A stretch of 30,359 nt of DNA from a virus. The position numbers and the translations under genes are program-made. The DNA lies in IMG/VR virus record IMGVR_UViG_3300031920_000294, positions 1 through 30,359 of that record; one strand, 5' to 3'. Under the pieces are notes generated by a model. That model was given only the letters and a program-made list of their open reading frames with translations, had not been told where the DNA came from and ran no database searches. The first letter of the stretch is position 1, and the number at the start of each line of letters is the position of its first letter. This document shows positions 13,520 through 21,491 of this stretch, one piece after another.

Positions 13520-13762
13520 ATGAAAAACTTTTTAAAAAATTGTTGTAATTATATTTTTCATCCAAATACAATACAAAAATTACTATTTATAAATCCTATT
13601 ACGCTATGCAAGGATAAACGAATGGTAGAAATGTCTGAACGTGATTTCAATTACTTCATAAAAGAAATGAATGGAAAAACTATTGAAGCTGGTGATAATA
13701 TAATCTTAAAGGGGCCAGATAATACAAGGTTAATTTTTATTATTAGGAAAAATAAGATATGA
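13520..13762 (+). CDS. Hypothetical protein, 80 aa
   Basis: MKNFLKNCCNYIFHPNTIQK at the start, then MVEMSERDFNYFIKEMNGKT and GDNIILKGPDNTRLIFII, suggesting a short alpha-beta fold. It follows the terminase paralogue by 12 bases. No family recognised. Confidence 0.55.
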   Translation: MKNFLKNCCNYIFHPNTIQKLLFINPITLCKDKRMVEMSERDFNYFIKEMNGKTIEAGDNIILKGPDNTRLIFIIRKNKI

Positions 13763-13788
13763 TTTGTTAGCATTTTTAAAACACATAT

Positions 13789-14223
13789 ATGCCACAAAAA
13801 AAAATAGAAAAATTTAAAATTATATCGAATGAAAAAATTGTATTTGAATATGAAGAAAATTTAGTTGAATATTATAAACGAGGATATTCATTGATAGAGT
13901 TGAGTAGAATTTTCCATATTGATTTTTCACTTATTATATATATCATTAAACACGCAAAAATAAAAAGAGCTCAATTACATAGAATATACGAAGAACAATC
14001 AGAACAAAAAGAACGAAGCACTATGGTTTGTATTCAAGAGAAAGAGTTGAAGTATGTTGAAAAGTTTTTTCCTCAAATGGATGATGCTTTTACAAATAGT
14101 TATTATATATATTGGAAAGAAAAATATAAAAAATCAGAAGAAAGAAAACAAAAATGTGAACATAAAGTAAGGCATATACAATGTAGTTTGTGTAATACAA
14201 TTTTAGAAGATGCACCAGAATAA
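13789..14223 (+). CDS. Protein with N-terminal HTH and C-terminal zinc site, 144 aa
   Basis: Residues 25-60 (YYKRGYSLIELSRIFHIDFS then YIIKHAKIKRAQL) have a resolvase/sigma-like helix-turn-helix pattern. The C-terminal CEHKVRHIQCSLC (about 125-137) can hold a zinc ion through Cys/His. Probably a DNA-binding regulator; target unknown. Confidence 0.6.
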   Translation: MPQKKIEKFKIISNEKIVFEYEENLVEYYKRGYSLIELSRIFHIDFSLIIYIIKHAKIKRAQLHRIYEEQSEQKERSTMVCIQEKELKYVEKFFPQMDDAFTNSYYIYWKEKYKKSEERKQKCEHKVRHIQCSLCNTILEDAPE

Positions 14224-14231
14224 TATAGACA

Positions 14232-14306
14232 ATGTTAGTAATAAAATGTATAATTACAATAATAATGATAAGTATTTATTATAAAAAGGTCGGTCATTAT
14301 ATTTAG
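14232..14306 (+). CDS. Possible 24-aa membrane peptide
   Basis: The frame encodes MLVIKCIITIIMISIYYKKV plus GHYI, a single hydrophobic helix with a basic end. It is eight bases after the previous stop. It is small enough to be chance in A/T-rich DNA. Confidence 0.3.
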   Translation: MLVIKCIITIIMISIYYKKVGHYI

Positions 14307-14342
14307 TTTAATTATAAATTTAATTTTTAATTTATAAACAAA

Positions 14343-14642
14343 ATGATTGAAACATTATCAATCGCAATGGTATTTGTTATTACTGAGATATTTAAGTATC
14401 TTATTGCAAAAATAGAGGTAAAAACTGGCAAAACTCTAACAAAAGAAGGAAGAGGTTATATAATTATATGTTTTGCGTTTTTAATATCCTTTATTTATTC
14501 AGCACTAGTTGTTACTAATATTATAGATCAATCAGTTATAAATATAACACTTCAAATTTTTGCAGGAGCAATAGCAACATACGAAGTATTATATAAACTA
14601 GTATTGGTAAAATTAGTAAAGTTAGTCACATCTAAAAAATAA
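14343..14642 (+). CDS. Small multi-spanning membrane protein, possibly holin-like
   Basis: 99 aa with about three hydrophobic segments (3-22, 38-60 and 66-88: ITLQIFAGAIATYEVLYKLV), a basic connector KTGKTLTKEGRG and a lysine-rich end. This is a holin-like layout, but the clear holin is in the late region (17418-17855), so it may be an accessory holin, antiholin or unrelated membrane protein. It is followed by a terminator. Confidence 0.6.
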   Translation: MIETLSIAMVFVITEIFKYLIAKIEVKTGKTLTKEGRGYIIICFAFLISFIYSALVVTNIIDQSVINITLQIFAGAIATYEVLYKLVLVKLVKLVTSKK

Positions 14643-14655
14643 TATTTGATTTAAG

Positions 14656-14690
14656 GCCACTTAAAATGATGTAATTGTATTAGTGGCTTT
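14656..14690 (+). terminator. Probable terminator
   Basis: GCCACT (14656-14661) pairs with AGTGGC (14682-14687), with a 20-base loop and only three T's. It is weak by itself, but it sits between a stop codon and a new promoter. Confidence 0.5.
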
Positions 14691-14696
14691 AACATA

Positions 14697-14725
14697 TTTA
14701 CAAATATTTTAAAACATAGTATAAT
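14697..14725 (+). promoter_or_regulatory. Promoter for the 14757-16530 genes
   Basis: TTTACA (14697-14702), a 17-base spacer, TATAAT (14720-14725), 31 bases before the next ATG. Confidence 0.75.
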
Positions 14726-14756
14726 ATATATATAGTTAAATATTTAATTTAAAAAG

Positions 14757-15185
14757 ATGAATTTGAAAAAAGAAATCAAAAGTTTAAAAGGACAACCATT
14801 AAAAAAGGCAATCTTTGTTTCAGAAGAACTTGAAGCATTACCAAAAATAAATGGAAAACCAGACTTATCTAGCATTGAAAACGAAACAGTGGGAAATGTC
14901 ATAATAAATTGTTTGTCATTCTGCCAAGCAAAAACGGTGAAAGAAGGTTTTTATATAAACACTATTGCAAACTTGATATTAACGAGTGAAGAAGAAACAT
15001 TAGAATTAAAAATAAAGTTTAGAGAATTTCTTGTTAATGTTCTTGAAAAATCAATTCTGCAAAAAAATGACGAACAAGAAAGTGGTGAAGCTAAGATGAA
15101 AGGAATATATGCTTCTTGGATTATTTCTCAAGTAGTAAGTGAACTTGGAGCAACACTAAATGATAACGATGAGATTATATATTAA
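14757..15185 (+). CDS. Hypothetical protein, 142 aa
   Basis: The first gene after a strong promoter. MNLKKEIKSLKGQPLKKAIF, then VGNVIINCLSFCQAKTVKEG and a helical rest (LKIKFREFLVNVLEKSILQ). Soluble, mixed helix, no motif I recognise. It is 17 bases ahead of the KH-domain gene, which suggests a shared operon. Confidence 0.65.
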   Translation: MNLKKEIKSLKGQPLKKAIFVSEELEALPKINGKPDLSSIENETVGNVIINCLSFCQAKTVKEGFYINTIANLILTSEEETLELKIKFREFLVNVLEKSILQKNDEQESGEAKMKGIYASWIISQVVSELGATLNDNDEIIY

Positions 15186-15202
15186 CTAACTAAATAATAA
15201 AG

Positions 15203-15496
15203 ATGACAAAAGAAATAAACGAAGAAGAAATTCCAAAAGAACAAAAATTTCTTGAAGGAATAGTTAAAGAATTAGTAACTAAACAAGACGAAATAAATAT
15301 TGTAAGAACAGTTGATGATAGAGGTACTCTATATACAATTACCGCAGATAAAGACGATGTATCTAAAATAATTGGAAGAAATGGAAATATTGCACAGGCA
15401 ATTCGTTTGTTATTGAAGGCAGTTGGTTATAAATATGGCGTTAGGGCTTCAATGAAGATTGATGTTCCACACCCACAACAAACTAATAAAGAATAA
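15203..15496 (+). CDS. KH-domain RNA-binding protein (KhpA-like)
   Basis: 97 aa, the size of KhpA. A single type II-like KH domain: LYTITADKDDVSKIIGRNGN (GxxG loop GRNG at 58-61), IAQAIRLLLKAVGYKYGV, then a final strand. KhpA proteins are global RNA chaperones, usually chromosomal. Here it adds an RNA binder to an already RNA-focused phage. Start and stop are tightly packed between neighbours (next ATG one base past the stop). Confidence 0.85.
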   Translation: MTKEINEEEIPKEQKFLEGIVKELVTKQDEINIVRTVDDRGTLYTITADKDDVSKIIGRNGNIAQAIRLLLKAVGYKYGVRASMKIDVPHPQQTNKE

Positions 15497-15497
15497 C

Positions 15498-15713
15498 ATG
15501 AATAAAGAACTTATAATTTGGTGTGTGTGTTGCTGGGAAAGACACACAATACTTAATCCATATATATATAAATGTAAAAATGATAAATGTGTTCTGCAGG
15601 GAACTTGTTCTATATGTGGAAGCAAAATGTCAAGAATGTTGCCCAATGAATACTCGTGTAGATCTGTTGATTATGTCATTGAACAATTAACTAATAAACA
15701 AAACAATGTTTAA
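15498..15713 (+). CDS. Small cysteine-rich zinc protein, 71 aa
   Basis: From the ATG at 15498: CVCC (9-12), CKNDKC, CSICGSKM (38-41) and a late Cys form two probable zinc knuckles. It overlaps the next gene by eight bases. Function unknown. Confidence 0.6.
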   Translation: MNKELIIWCVCCWERHTILNPYIYKCKNDKCVLQGTCSICGSKMSRMLPNEYSCRSVDYVIEQLTNKQNNV

Positions 15714-16530
15714 AACGATAATTTGCGGAAATGGCGAAATCGGAAAAAGTTTAGAAAAAGTTTTGTTCCAATATTCTCCAACAATTATAGATAAAGAAGG
15801 TGTTGTAAGAGGAAATGTTGACGGCAGAGAATTATATATTCTACACATTTGTTTTCCGTTTTCTGATAAATTTGAAGAAGCAGTTATAGAATATCAAGAG
15901 GAATATAAGCCAAAATATACAGTTATACATTCTACTTGTCCTGTTGGAACTTCAAGAAAGTTAGGGGCAGTACACCATCCTTGCATCGGTATGCATCCAC
16001 AGTTAGCAGAATCATTTCTTACCTTTACTCAATTCTTATCAGGTGAAAATGCTTCAGAAGTTTCTGAGTATTTCAGAAAAGCTGGGATGAAAGTTTATCT
16101 TTTCGATAAGCAAGAAACTACAGAACTCGGAAAAATATCACAAACTACTTTTTATGCGTTAATGATTGAGTATATAAAAATGCTTAAAGAGGAATGCGAT
16201 AAAAATAATGTTACATTTTCTGAAACATACACTCTTATGTCTATTGCATATAACGAAGGATACGAGAAGTTAGGATACGCAGAATATAAGATGCCATTAC
16301 TTATTCCAGTTATGACAAAACAAAAAGGTCATTGTACTCTTAATAATCTTCCATTTTGGGACAATGAGTTTGTAGATATAATAAAGAAGAGAAACGGATT
16401 ATCCTCTGAGTTGAAAGAAGAAAAAAAAGATAAAATTCTACCAGATGGAGCAGAATGTAAACTCGGTGAAGATGATTGTATGGGTTGTGGAGGTTGCGAT
16501 TATCATCAACTATACATAGACAAAGAATAA
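15706..16530 (+). CDS. Rossmann-fold dehydrogenase-like protein (UDP-glucose/6-phosphogluconate type) with Cys-rich tail
   Basis: 274 aa. The N-terminal dinucleotide-binding motif ICGNGEIGKSL (GxGxxG) is followed by ILHICFPFSDKFEE and TVIHSTCPVGTSRKL, the strand-loop patterns of UDP-sugar dehydrogenases. GMHPQLAES and a helical region follow. The last 45 residues are unusual: ECKLGEDDCMGCGGCDYH has five closely spaced cysteines, suggesting a metal site not typical of these enzymes. It lacks the C-terminal UDP-binding domain of full dehydrogenases (about 400 aa). Probably an auxiliary metabolic or surface-sugar enzyme; substrate unknown. Confidence 0.75.
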   Translation: MFKTIICGNGEIGKSLEKVLFQYSPTIIDKEGVVRGNVDGRELYILHICFPFSDKFEEAVIEYQEEYKPKYTVIHSTCPVGTSRKLGAVHHPCIGMHPQLAESFLTFTQFLSGENASEVSEYFRKAGMKVYLFDKQETTELGKISQTTFYALMIEYIKMLKEECDKNNVTFSETYTLMSIAYNEGYEKLGYAEYKMPLLIPVMTKQKGHCTLNNLPFWDNEFVDIIKKRNGLSSELKEEKKDKILPDGAECKLGEDDCMGCGGCDYHQLYIDKE

Positions 16531-16555
16531 ATAGAATTATAAAACTTGTATATAC

Positions 16556-16583
16556 AAAAACCAGCCTTAATAGACTGGTTTTT
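16556..16583. terminator. Bidirectional terminator between converging gene sets
   Basis: AAAAACCAG (16556-16564), a 10-base loop, CTGGTTTTT (16575-16583). The A-run and T-run make it work on both strands. It follows the dehydrogenase-like gene (plus) and ends the lysis cassette (minus). Confidence 0.85.
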
Positions 16584-16605
16584 ATGTACTATAATATTTA
16601 TAACT

Positions 16606-16731
16606 CTATCGTTTATTAACTTTATTTATAGATTTTATTATAATCTTCCCTGCTTTTTCTAATGCTAATAGTGAATTATTATATTCTTCCTTTCCGAATA
16701 AATATAAAACTTCTCTCAATATAAATTTCAA
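16606..16731 (-). CDS. Possible 41-aa protein after the amidase (TTG start)
   Basis: A frame downstream of the amidase encodes LKFILREVLYLFGKEEYNNS then LLALEKAGKIIIKSINKVNKR, a plausible helical peptide. It has no ATG; a TTG at 16731 is preceded by AAGAAGAAGAA, which is SD-like. It occupies most of the 177-base gap between terminator and amidase stop. Tentative. Confidence 0.3.
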   Translation of the reverse strand: MKFILREVLYLFGKEEYNNSLLALEKAGKIIIKSINKVNKR

Positions 16732-16760
16732 TTCTTCTTCTTTTTTAATAGTTTTTTATG

Positions 16761-17387
16761 TTAAAGATTAAAGAACTGTTTCAGACCAAGAGCTGTTGAC
16801 CCGTGATACACCAAAAAGCCAATAGTGTCGAATTCGACTGGTTCGGCAAACTTTGTATAATGTTTTTTGATTTCAGCAAGTTGTTCCTCGTCTCCGATTG
16901 TGAGAGCAATTTTTGTTTCAGTATCGACTAGATACTGGTCCTTGTTTTTGTCTATTCCTATAATCATAGATTTTTTAGTTAAATTATTTATCATTTTATC
17001 TGTAAAGTTTTTTCCTGGACAAGTCTTATTTGCAAAGTCTCTGTGTCCATATATTCCTTTGAAGTGGTATAAACTATCAAGTCTTGAAACTAAAGCTGTT
17101 AGAGAAAACATTTGAGCCTCTAGTGGCTGTTCTATCTCGAAGTTTCCATCTAATGCTATTCCAATGCTATCAAAGTTATGTCCAACAGTATGAGCTCCAG
17201 TCTCATCATCTTTTCTTGCCTGTCTGATAAGTCCACTTCCAGAGATTTCATAATGATAGCCGACATAATATCCGAGAGAACTTTTAGGAAAGTTTTTTGA
17301 CTTATGATAAGTATTAGTAGCTTCAAATTGGTCTGGATTTTTAGTATATGAAACTGCTGTGTTGTGGATTATACAATAGTTTATCAT
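16761..17387 (-). CDS. Endolysin: N-acetylmuramoyl-L-alanine amidase (Amidase_2)
   Basis: 208 aa. The zinc ligands of the PGRP/Amidase_2 fold are His8 in IIHNTA, His115 in GHRDF and Cys123 in KTCPGKNF. The first 135 residues form the catalytic domain. The C-terminal 70 (IGIDKNKDQYLVDTETKIAL then YTKFAEPVEFDTIGFLVYHG) are a separate beta-rich domain, possibly cell-wall binding. There is no signal peptide, so it depends on the adjacent holin for export. It cuts the amide between MurNAc and the stem peptide. Confidence 0.92.
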   Translation of the reverse strand: MINYCIIHNTAVSYTKNPDQFEATNTYHKSKNFPKSSLGYYVGYHYEISGSGLIRQARKDDETGAHTVGHNFDSIGIALDGNFEIEQPLEAQMFSLTALVSRLDSLYHFKGIYGHRDFANKTCPGKNFTDKMINNLTKKSMIIGIDKNKDQYLVDTETKIALTIGDEEQLAEIKKHYTKFAEPVEFDTIGFLVYHGSTALGLKQFFNL

Positions 17388-17417
17388 AACTTTAACTTAA
17401 TTTATTATCACTATAAT

Positions 17418-17855
17418 TTATTTCCTGTTCCTTATTTTTTCAATATTATTGTCTCTGAAATCAATATTAAGTTTTGATAATAATTCTTTTGGCAATTGAA
17501 ATCCTAGCAATGCTAAATTTTCAAAATTACTAACTGCTTCAGTTATTACGATAAACGAACCGACATAAAGATAAAAATATTCCATCAACGGTACATCTAA
17601 TTTTCCAACCAGGAATGCAGTAAATAATGCTGCCATATATAGTAAGAATTTATACACTGCCTTTGATAATTTATACGAACAAAATCTTTTATCTTTTATA
17701 GCAACTGCGACTCCTAAAATAGTATCGAGTATCAGAATCCATATGACAATTGCTATTATTTCCTTATGAAGACCTGTTAATACAAATAGTCCAGTTGGAA
17801 ATAAGGCTATTATTGTTTTTTCTTTTATATATTCCATCATTATTTTTGAAATCAT
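17418..17855 (-). CDS. Phage holin
   Basis: 145 aa with three to four membrane segments (about 13-27, 31-54, 67-84, 90-108) and the holin-family pattern IIAIVIWILILDTILGVAVAIKDKRFCSYKLSKAVYKFLLYM, similar to the TcdE/Cp-1-type class. The C-terminus is charged and cytoplasmic. It sits just upstream of the amidase in the late direction, a standard lysis cassette. Confidence 0.85.
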   Translation of the reverse strand: MISKIMMEYIKEKTIIALFPTGLFVLTGLHKEIIAIVIWILILDTILGVAVAIKDKRFCSYKLSKAVYKFLLYMAALFTAFLVGKLDVPLMEYFYLYVGSFIVITEAVSNFENLALLGFQLPKELLSKLNIDFRDNNIEKIRNRK

Positions 17856-17914
17856 TACTATCTAATTATTATTTATATTATTTTTATATTATAACAAAAA
17901 TTTATGTATTTGTA

Positions 17915-18280
17915 TTATTTTTCTAATTTTTTTAATCTATTATCTAATTCTTTAATTTCTGTTTTTAAAGAATCTATCTCATTCTGCATGTCGTTACATC
18001 TATGTGCAAGTATTAAATATATATCTTGTTTACTCTCATACATTCCAATCATTTGACCTTCCATAATTTCTTTTGGTGCTAAACCAAAGGTTGGGAGTTT
18101 TTTATTTGGCACAATTCTTTTCCTATAAAGTACTTCCTTTTCATCTTCCGACGCAAGAGGTTCAAATAAAGCAGGGTTGAATTTATTTTTGTCAAATGGA
18201 TTTAAAAGAGCATTCATTGTTTTTTTATACTCTTTTTTTCTTTCTTCTATCGGAAGTTTCTTGTCTAAATATTTTTTCAT
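17915..18280 (-). CDS. Hypothetical protein with C-terminal coiled coil, 121 aa
   Basis: Located between the tail tip gene and the holin. A basic N-terminus (KKLPIEERKKEYKKTMNALL) is followed by a proline-rich middle and a clear coiled coil at 88-121 (LAHRCNDMQNEIDSLKTEIK then ELDNRLKKLEK). Possibly a tail-fibre accessory or chaperone. No family recognised. Confidence 0.6.
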   Translation of the reverse strand: MKKYLDKKLPIEERKKEYKKTMNALLNPFDKNKFNPALFEPLASEDEKEVLYRKRIVPNKKLPTFGLAPKEIMEGQMIGMYESKQDIYLILAHRCNDMQNEIDSLKTEIKELDNRLKKLEK

Positions 18281-18298
18281 TGTCGTTATTTTTAGTAA

Positions 18299-21200
18299 TT
18301 AAACCGCTGTCATATCAAAACTACCTAGCCAACCAGCAGAAGGCTCTCCTCTAAATTGGTTAGTTCCGCCAGTACTAAACCACCACATTGAACCAGTTTC
18401 GGTGGTAGGATTTACAGCATATTGAGCTAGTCTTAAATATCCATAAATGTAAGTAGAATCACTTAAATACCATTTCGCACCATCAAATCTTATATATTCA
18501 GAACCCCAATAAATATAATCTCCACTATCCATATAGATATTTCCACTGATATATAAATGTCTCCAGTTTCTTGTTGCACTTCCCAAATCATAAGCACCAT
18601 TAGGCAATAAATGAGCGGAAGTGCCTCCTCCGAATGTTATATTTGTTCCATCACCAACCAAAAAATTACCACTACCAGACAGTCCTATAAACAAACCACC
18701 ATTAGCTAACAAATCGTTGCTTGCAAATATATCGTTGCTTGCAATTATATCTCTACCTGAGAATATATCATTATCTGCTGATAAATTATTTCCTGAATAA
18801 ATATTACCAGAACAATATAACAAAGTAGAGTCAACAATTAATCTATTAGCAGATGGGTCTCCATAAAGATATGCTCTTTGGACACCACTTGTACTAAAAA
18901 AATACAATCCGTTTTTGTTTAATCTTGTTCTAATATATCCACCACAATATACTTCCAACTTCGGCTCAGTTCCCACTACTGCCATTTGAATAACATCTGT
19001 ACCATTATATGCAACTTTTATATGAGGAACTGAAGCATTTAATGAAATAGAACGCAAACTAACAGTTCGTTCAACTAATGTAATATGACCTGCATTTATA
19101 TCTGTTAATAATACTTTTGCATATGTTGCTCCATTTACTACATTATCTAATGTATCAGTACCTTTTATAAAATCTGCACCACTAGCTCCAGCAAAATAAT
19201 TACTTGCACCTTCTGATACATCGTCTGAATCTCCCCCACAACTTACTAATTGAACATGACCAGCCGTAATATCAGTCGTTAAAACTTTTGCGTATGTTCC
19301 ATTTGCTATATTATCCAAAGTCCCACTACATGCAGATAATAAAATTTGACCAGCTGTCATATTTGTCTGTAATACCCTGCCGTAAGTAGAACCATCTACA
19401 ACATCATCTAATGTATCAACACCAACATCAAATGCTGTAAAGCTAAGTTTATCTGCAGTTATTGTTTCACCTTTTATTTCCGCAGCAGTTATAGTCAAGG
19501 CTTCTATCTCTTCTGCTCTAATAGTTCCAGCTATAATATTAACATTAGAAATAGATTTTTTTGCTACTTGCGTTGCACCATCAACGATAATATTAGGAGT
19601 AGTAACTGGTTTTAAAACTGCTTCAGAATCAGTATTAGCATTTGCTTCTGCATTCGTAAAAACAACTCTATTGTCTGACATCGCAGTTTCTTCTGAAGCG
19701 GTTGAAGATAGCGATAATTTTGAAATAGTATATGTCTGTGCAGTTTGATCTGCTACCGTCCATCGGTCTTCTAATGTCAGCACTGAAGCAGTATTTGATT
19801 TTATAATCTTTTTTTGGCTACCGATTTCAACAACATAACCTTTGTATTGGTCGTTTGTCCAAGCAGGACTTCCGTCATCGCCCAAAATATCTCCACCTTG
19901 TTTTGAAGTACCTGTTCTAGTAACTACCGCAGCGGTAGTAGGCAATATTTCTTCATCAAGATAAATATAATATTTTGATCCTGAAGACATCAATCCAGTA
20001 TTTCCAATATCTATAACTCTTTGAGCTGCTGTTCCAGACTCTCCAGCAGGTATATAAATAAGACCAGCAGTCCAGTCTATTTGACGCCATGCGTCAGCAC
20101 CAGTTGTAGCTGTAAATGTTATGGTAGTAGTCCACGCACGATTTGCAGGAGAAAGTTGAGCGGCTGTCAACATTTGTGTAACCTTACCAAACCAAGTTAT
20201 TTCCTGATCAAGTCGTATTCTTTCTTCCTCAACCATATCTTCAAAGTTTTCATGAGCATTGGATACTTCTAATGTAGCAGAATCTACTTTATATTCAATG
20301 GAATGAATAAACAGCACTGTATCAGAACCAATTTTAAACGGATTTTCTTTAGCATTCAGGATTTTACAAGTCTGTCCAGGTTGAATTGATGCAAGATCAT
20401 ATTCTCCATTCAGGTCAATAGTAATATTAACTTTAGGGTCTTTTTTATCATACACCCTTGAAGCCGACAGAAGACTTGCGGCAGGAGCTGTTGTTATCTT
20501 ACTATCTGTGATATAGCTAGCTATGGTGTCATAATTATCTTGACTATCAGTATCTTCACTTGTAAGTTTTATATATTCGGGACTTATTTCTGGTTTCTCA
20601 TTCCAAAAGTATACACGGTTGATAACTCCTTCAATAGTCTTGCGACCATCTATTGCAGTTATATGTTTTCCGATTATAAAAACATGATCGGCAGTTGTGG
20701 AAATATTTTTTACATATAATTTTCCATCAGTTGAGATACGCCAGTAAAAGAAATAACCTCCATCTTTATTTCTTGGTAAAAATTTTGATGATTCACGAAT
20801 GGCATCGAGATGCTTCATGTTAAAAAATCTGTGATCAAAACTTATAGCACCACCAGAATTGTCAGGTGTAGCATCGGCATTGCTATAATCGTTTGAAATC
20901 ATTGAATTTGCCTCTATCAATCTGTAATGGTCAATAATCTCTTCCATCATTTCATCGGCTCGTTTTGATAATAACTCTACTCCCAAATCTGCCGCAATAG
21001 AAGCAGTCCCCGTTCTATAAAAAGAATTCTTCAATTTTGATGTAGCACTTAAACAAGTTATTTCTATACTTTCATTATGCTCAGATAATTTTGGAGAATA
21101 AGATGTTATGTAGCCATAGGCAACAAGCTGGTCGCCATCAGGATTATGTTCGTCTTGAAGATAGACTTTAATACGATTATTGAACTTCACAATAGTATCT

Positions 21201-21367
21201 TCCTCAAAATCATCAATTTTTCTTGAAAGCGTTATTGTAAAAGCACCGTCCCCACCATTTACCTCTCGTCTGATAGACAAATCAGAAATCACATCATCAA
21301 GAACGCCAAGATAAGTATCTGTTTCTGAATATACTTTATAAATAAGTTTTCGGTCAAAGTTTGACAT
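18299..21367 (-). CDS. Large tail tip / receptor-binding protein
   Basis: 1022 aa. The N-terminal 380 residues look like a phage tail-tip (Tal/gp37-like) domain (MSNFDRKLIYKVYSETDTYL, YGYITSYSPKLSEHNESIEI). Then come a Thr/Ala-rich beta region and three imperfect repeats of about 28 aa at about 640-770 (TLDNVVNGATYAKVLLTDIN then AGHITLV). A short alternating stretch (NDIFSGRDIIASNDIFASND) leads to a C-terminal fibre region (LPNGAYDLGSATRNWRHLYI). It combines tail-tip scaffold and adhesion function. It directly follows Dit in late order, with an HNH gene inserted on the other strand. Confidence 0.8.
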   Translation of the reverse strand: MSNFDRKLIYKVYSETDTYLGVLDDVISDLSIRREVNGGDGAFTITLSRKIDDFEEDTIVKFNNRIKVYLQDEHNPDGDQLVAYGYITSYSPKLSEHNESIEITCLSATSKLKNSFYRTGTASIAADLGVELLSKRADEMMEEIIDHYRLIEANSMISNDYSNADATPDNSGGAISFDHRFFNMKHLDAIRESSKFLPRNKDGGYFFYWRISTDGKLYVKNISTTADHVFIIGKHITAIDGRKTIEGVINRVYFWNEKPEISPEYIKLTSEDTDSQDNYDTIASYITDSKITTAPAASLLSASRVYDKKDPKVNITIDLNGEYDLASIQPGQTCKILNAKENPFKIGSDTVLFIHSIEYKVDSATLEVSNAHENFEDMVEEERIRLDQEITWFGKVTQMLTAAQLSPANRAWTTTITFTATTGADAWRQIDWTAGLIYIPAGESGTAAQRVIDIGNTGLMSSGSKYYIYLDEEILPTTAAVVTRTGTSKQGGDILGDDGSPAWTNDQYKGYVVEIGSQKKIIKSNTASVLTLEDRWTVADQTAQTYTISKLSLSSTASEETAMSDNRVVFTNAEANANTDSEAVLKPVTTPNIIVDGATQVAKKSISNVNIIAGTIRAEEIEALTITAAEIKGETITADKLSFTAFDVGVDTLDDVVDGSTYGRVLQTNMTAGQILLSACSGTLDNIANGTYAKVLTTDITAGHVQLVSCGGDSDDVSEGASNYFAGASGADFIKGTDTLDNVVNGATYAKVLLTDINAGHITLVERTVSLRSISLNASVPHIKVAYNGTDVIQMAVVGTEPKLEVYCGGYIRTRLNKNGLYFFSTSGVQRAYLYGDPSANRLIVDSTLLYCSGNIYSGNNLSADNDIFSGRDIIASNDIFASNDLLANGGLFIGLSGSGNFLVGDGTNITFGGGTSAHLLPNGAYDLGSATRNWRHLYISGNIYMDSGDYIYWGSEYIRFDGAKWYLSDSTYIYGYLRLAQYAVNPTTETGSMWWFSTGGTNQFRGEPSAGWLGSFDMTAV

Positions 21368-21388
21368 AGTTTTTTAATATGATATACT
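21361..21388 (+). promoter_or_regulatory. Plus-strand promoter for the HNH gene
   Basis: TTGACA (21361-21366), a 16-base spacer, TATACT (21383-21388). The -35 box overlaps the first codons of the tail tip gene on the other strand. It gives the HNH gene its own expression, against the direction of late transcription. Confidence 0.7.
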
Positions 21389-21399
21389 TATTATAGATT

Positions 21400-21473
21400 G
21401 ATTAAGGCGATCTAACATTTTTATACAAAAATCAGTGGATTTGTGCCTTAATCACAATGAAGCTGATTTTTTT
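21400..21473 (+). promoter_or_regulatory. Leader with mutually exclusive hairpins (attenuator-like)
   Basis: GATTAAGGC (21400-21408) pairs with GCCTTAATC (21445-21453). AAAAATCAG (21427-21435) pairs with CTGATTTTT (21463-21471) and is followed by more T's, a terminator shape. The two helices interleave, so forming one should hinder the other. It lies between the promoter and the HNH start and could limit expression of the endonuclease or block read-through either way. Confidence 0.55.
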
Positions 21474-21491
21474 ATTATTAAGATTAAATGT

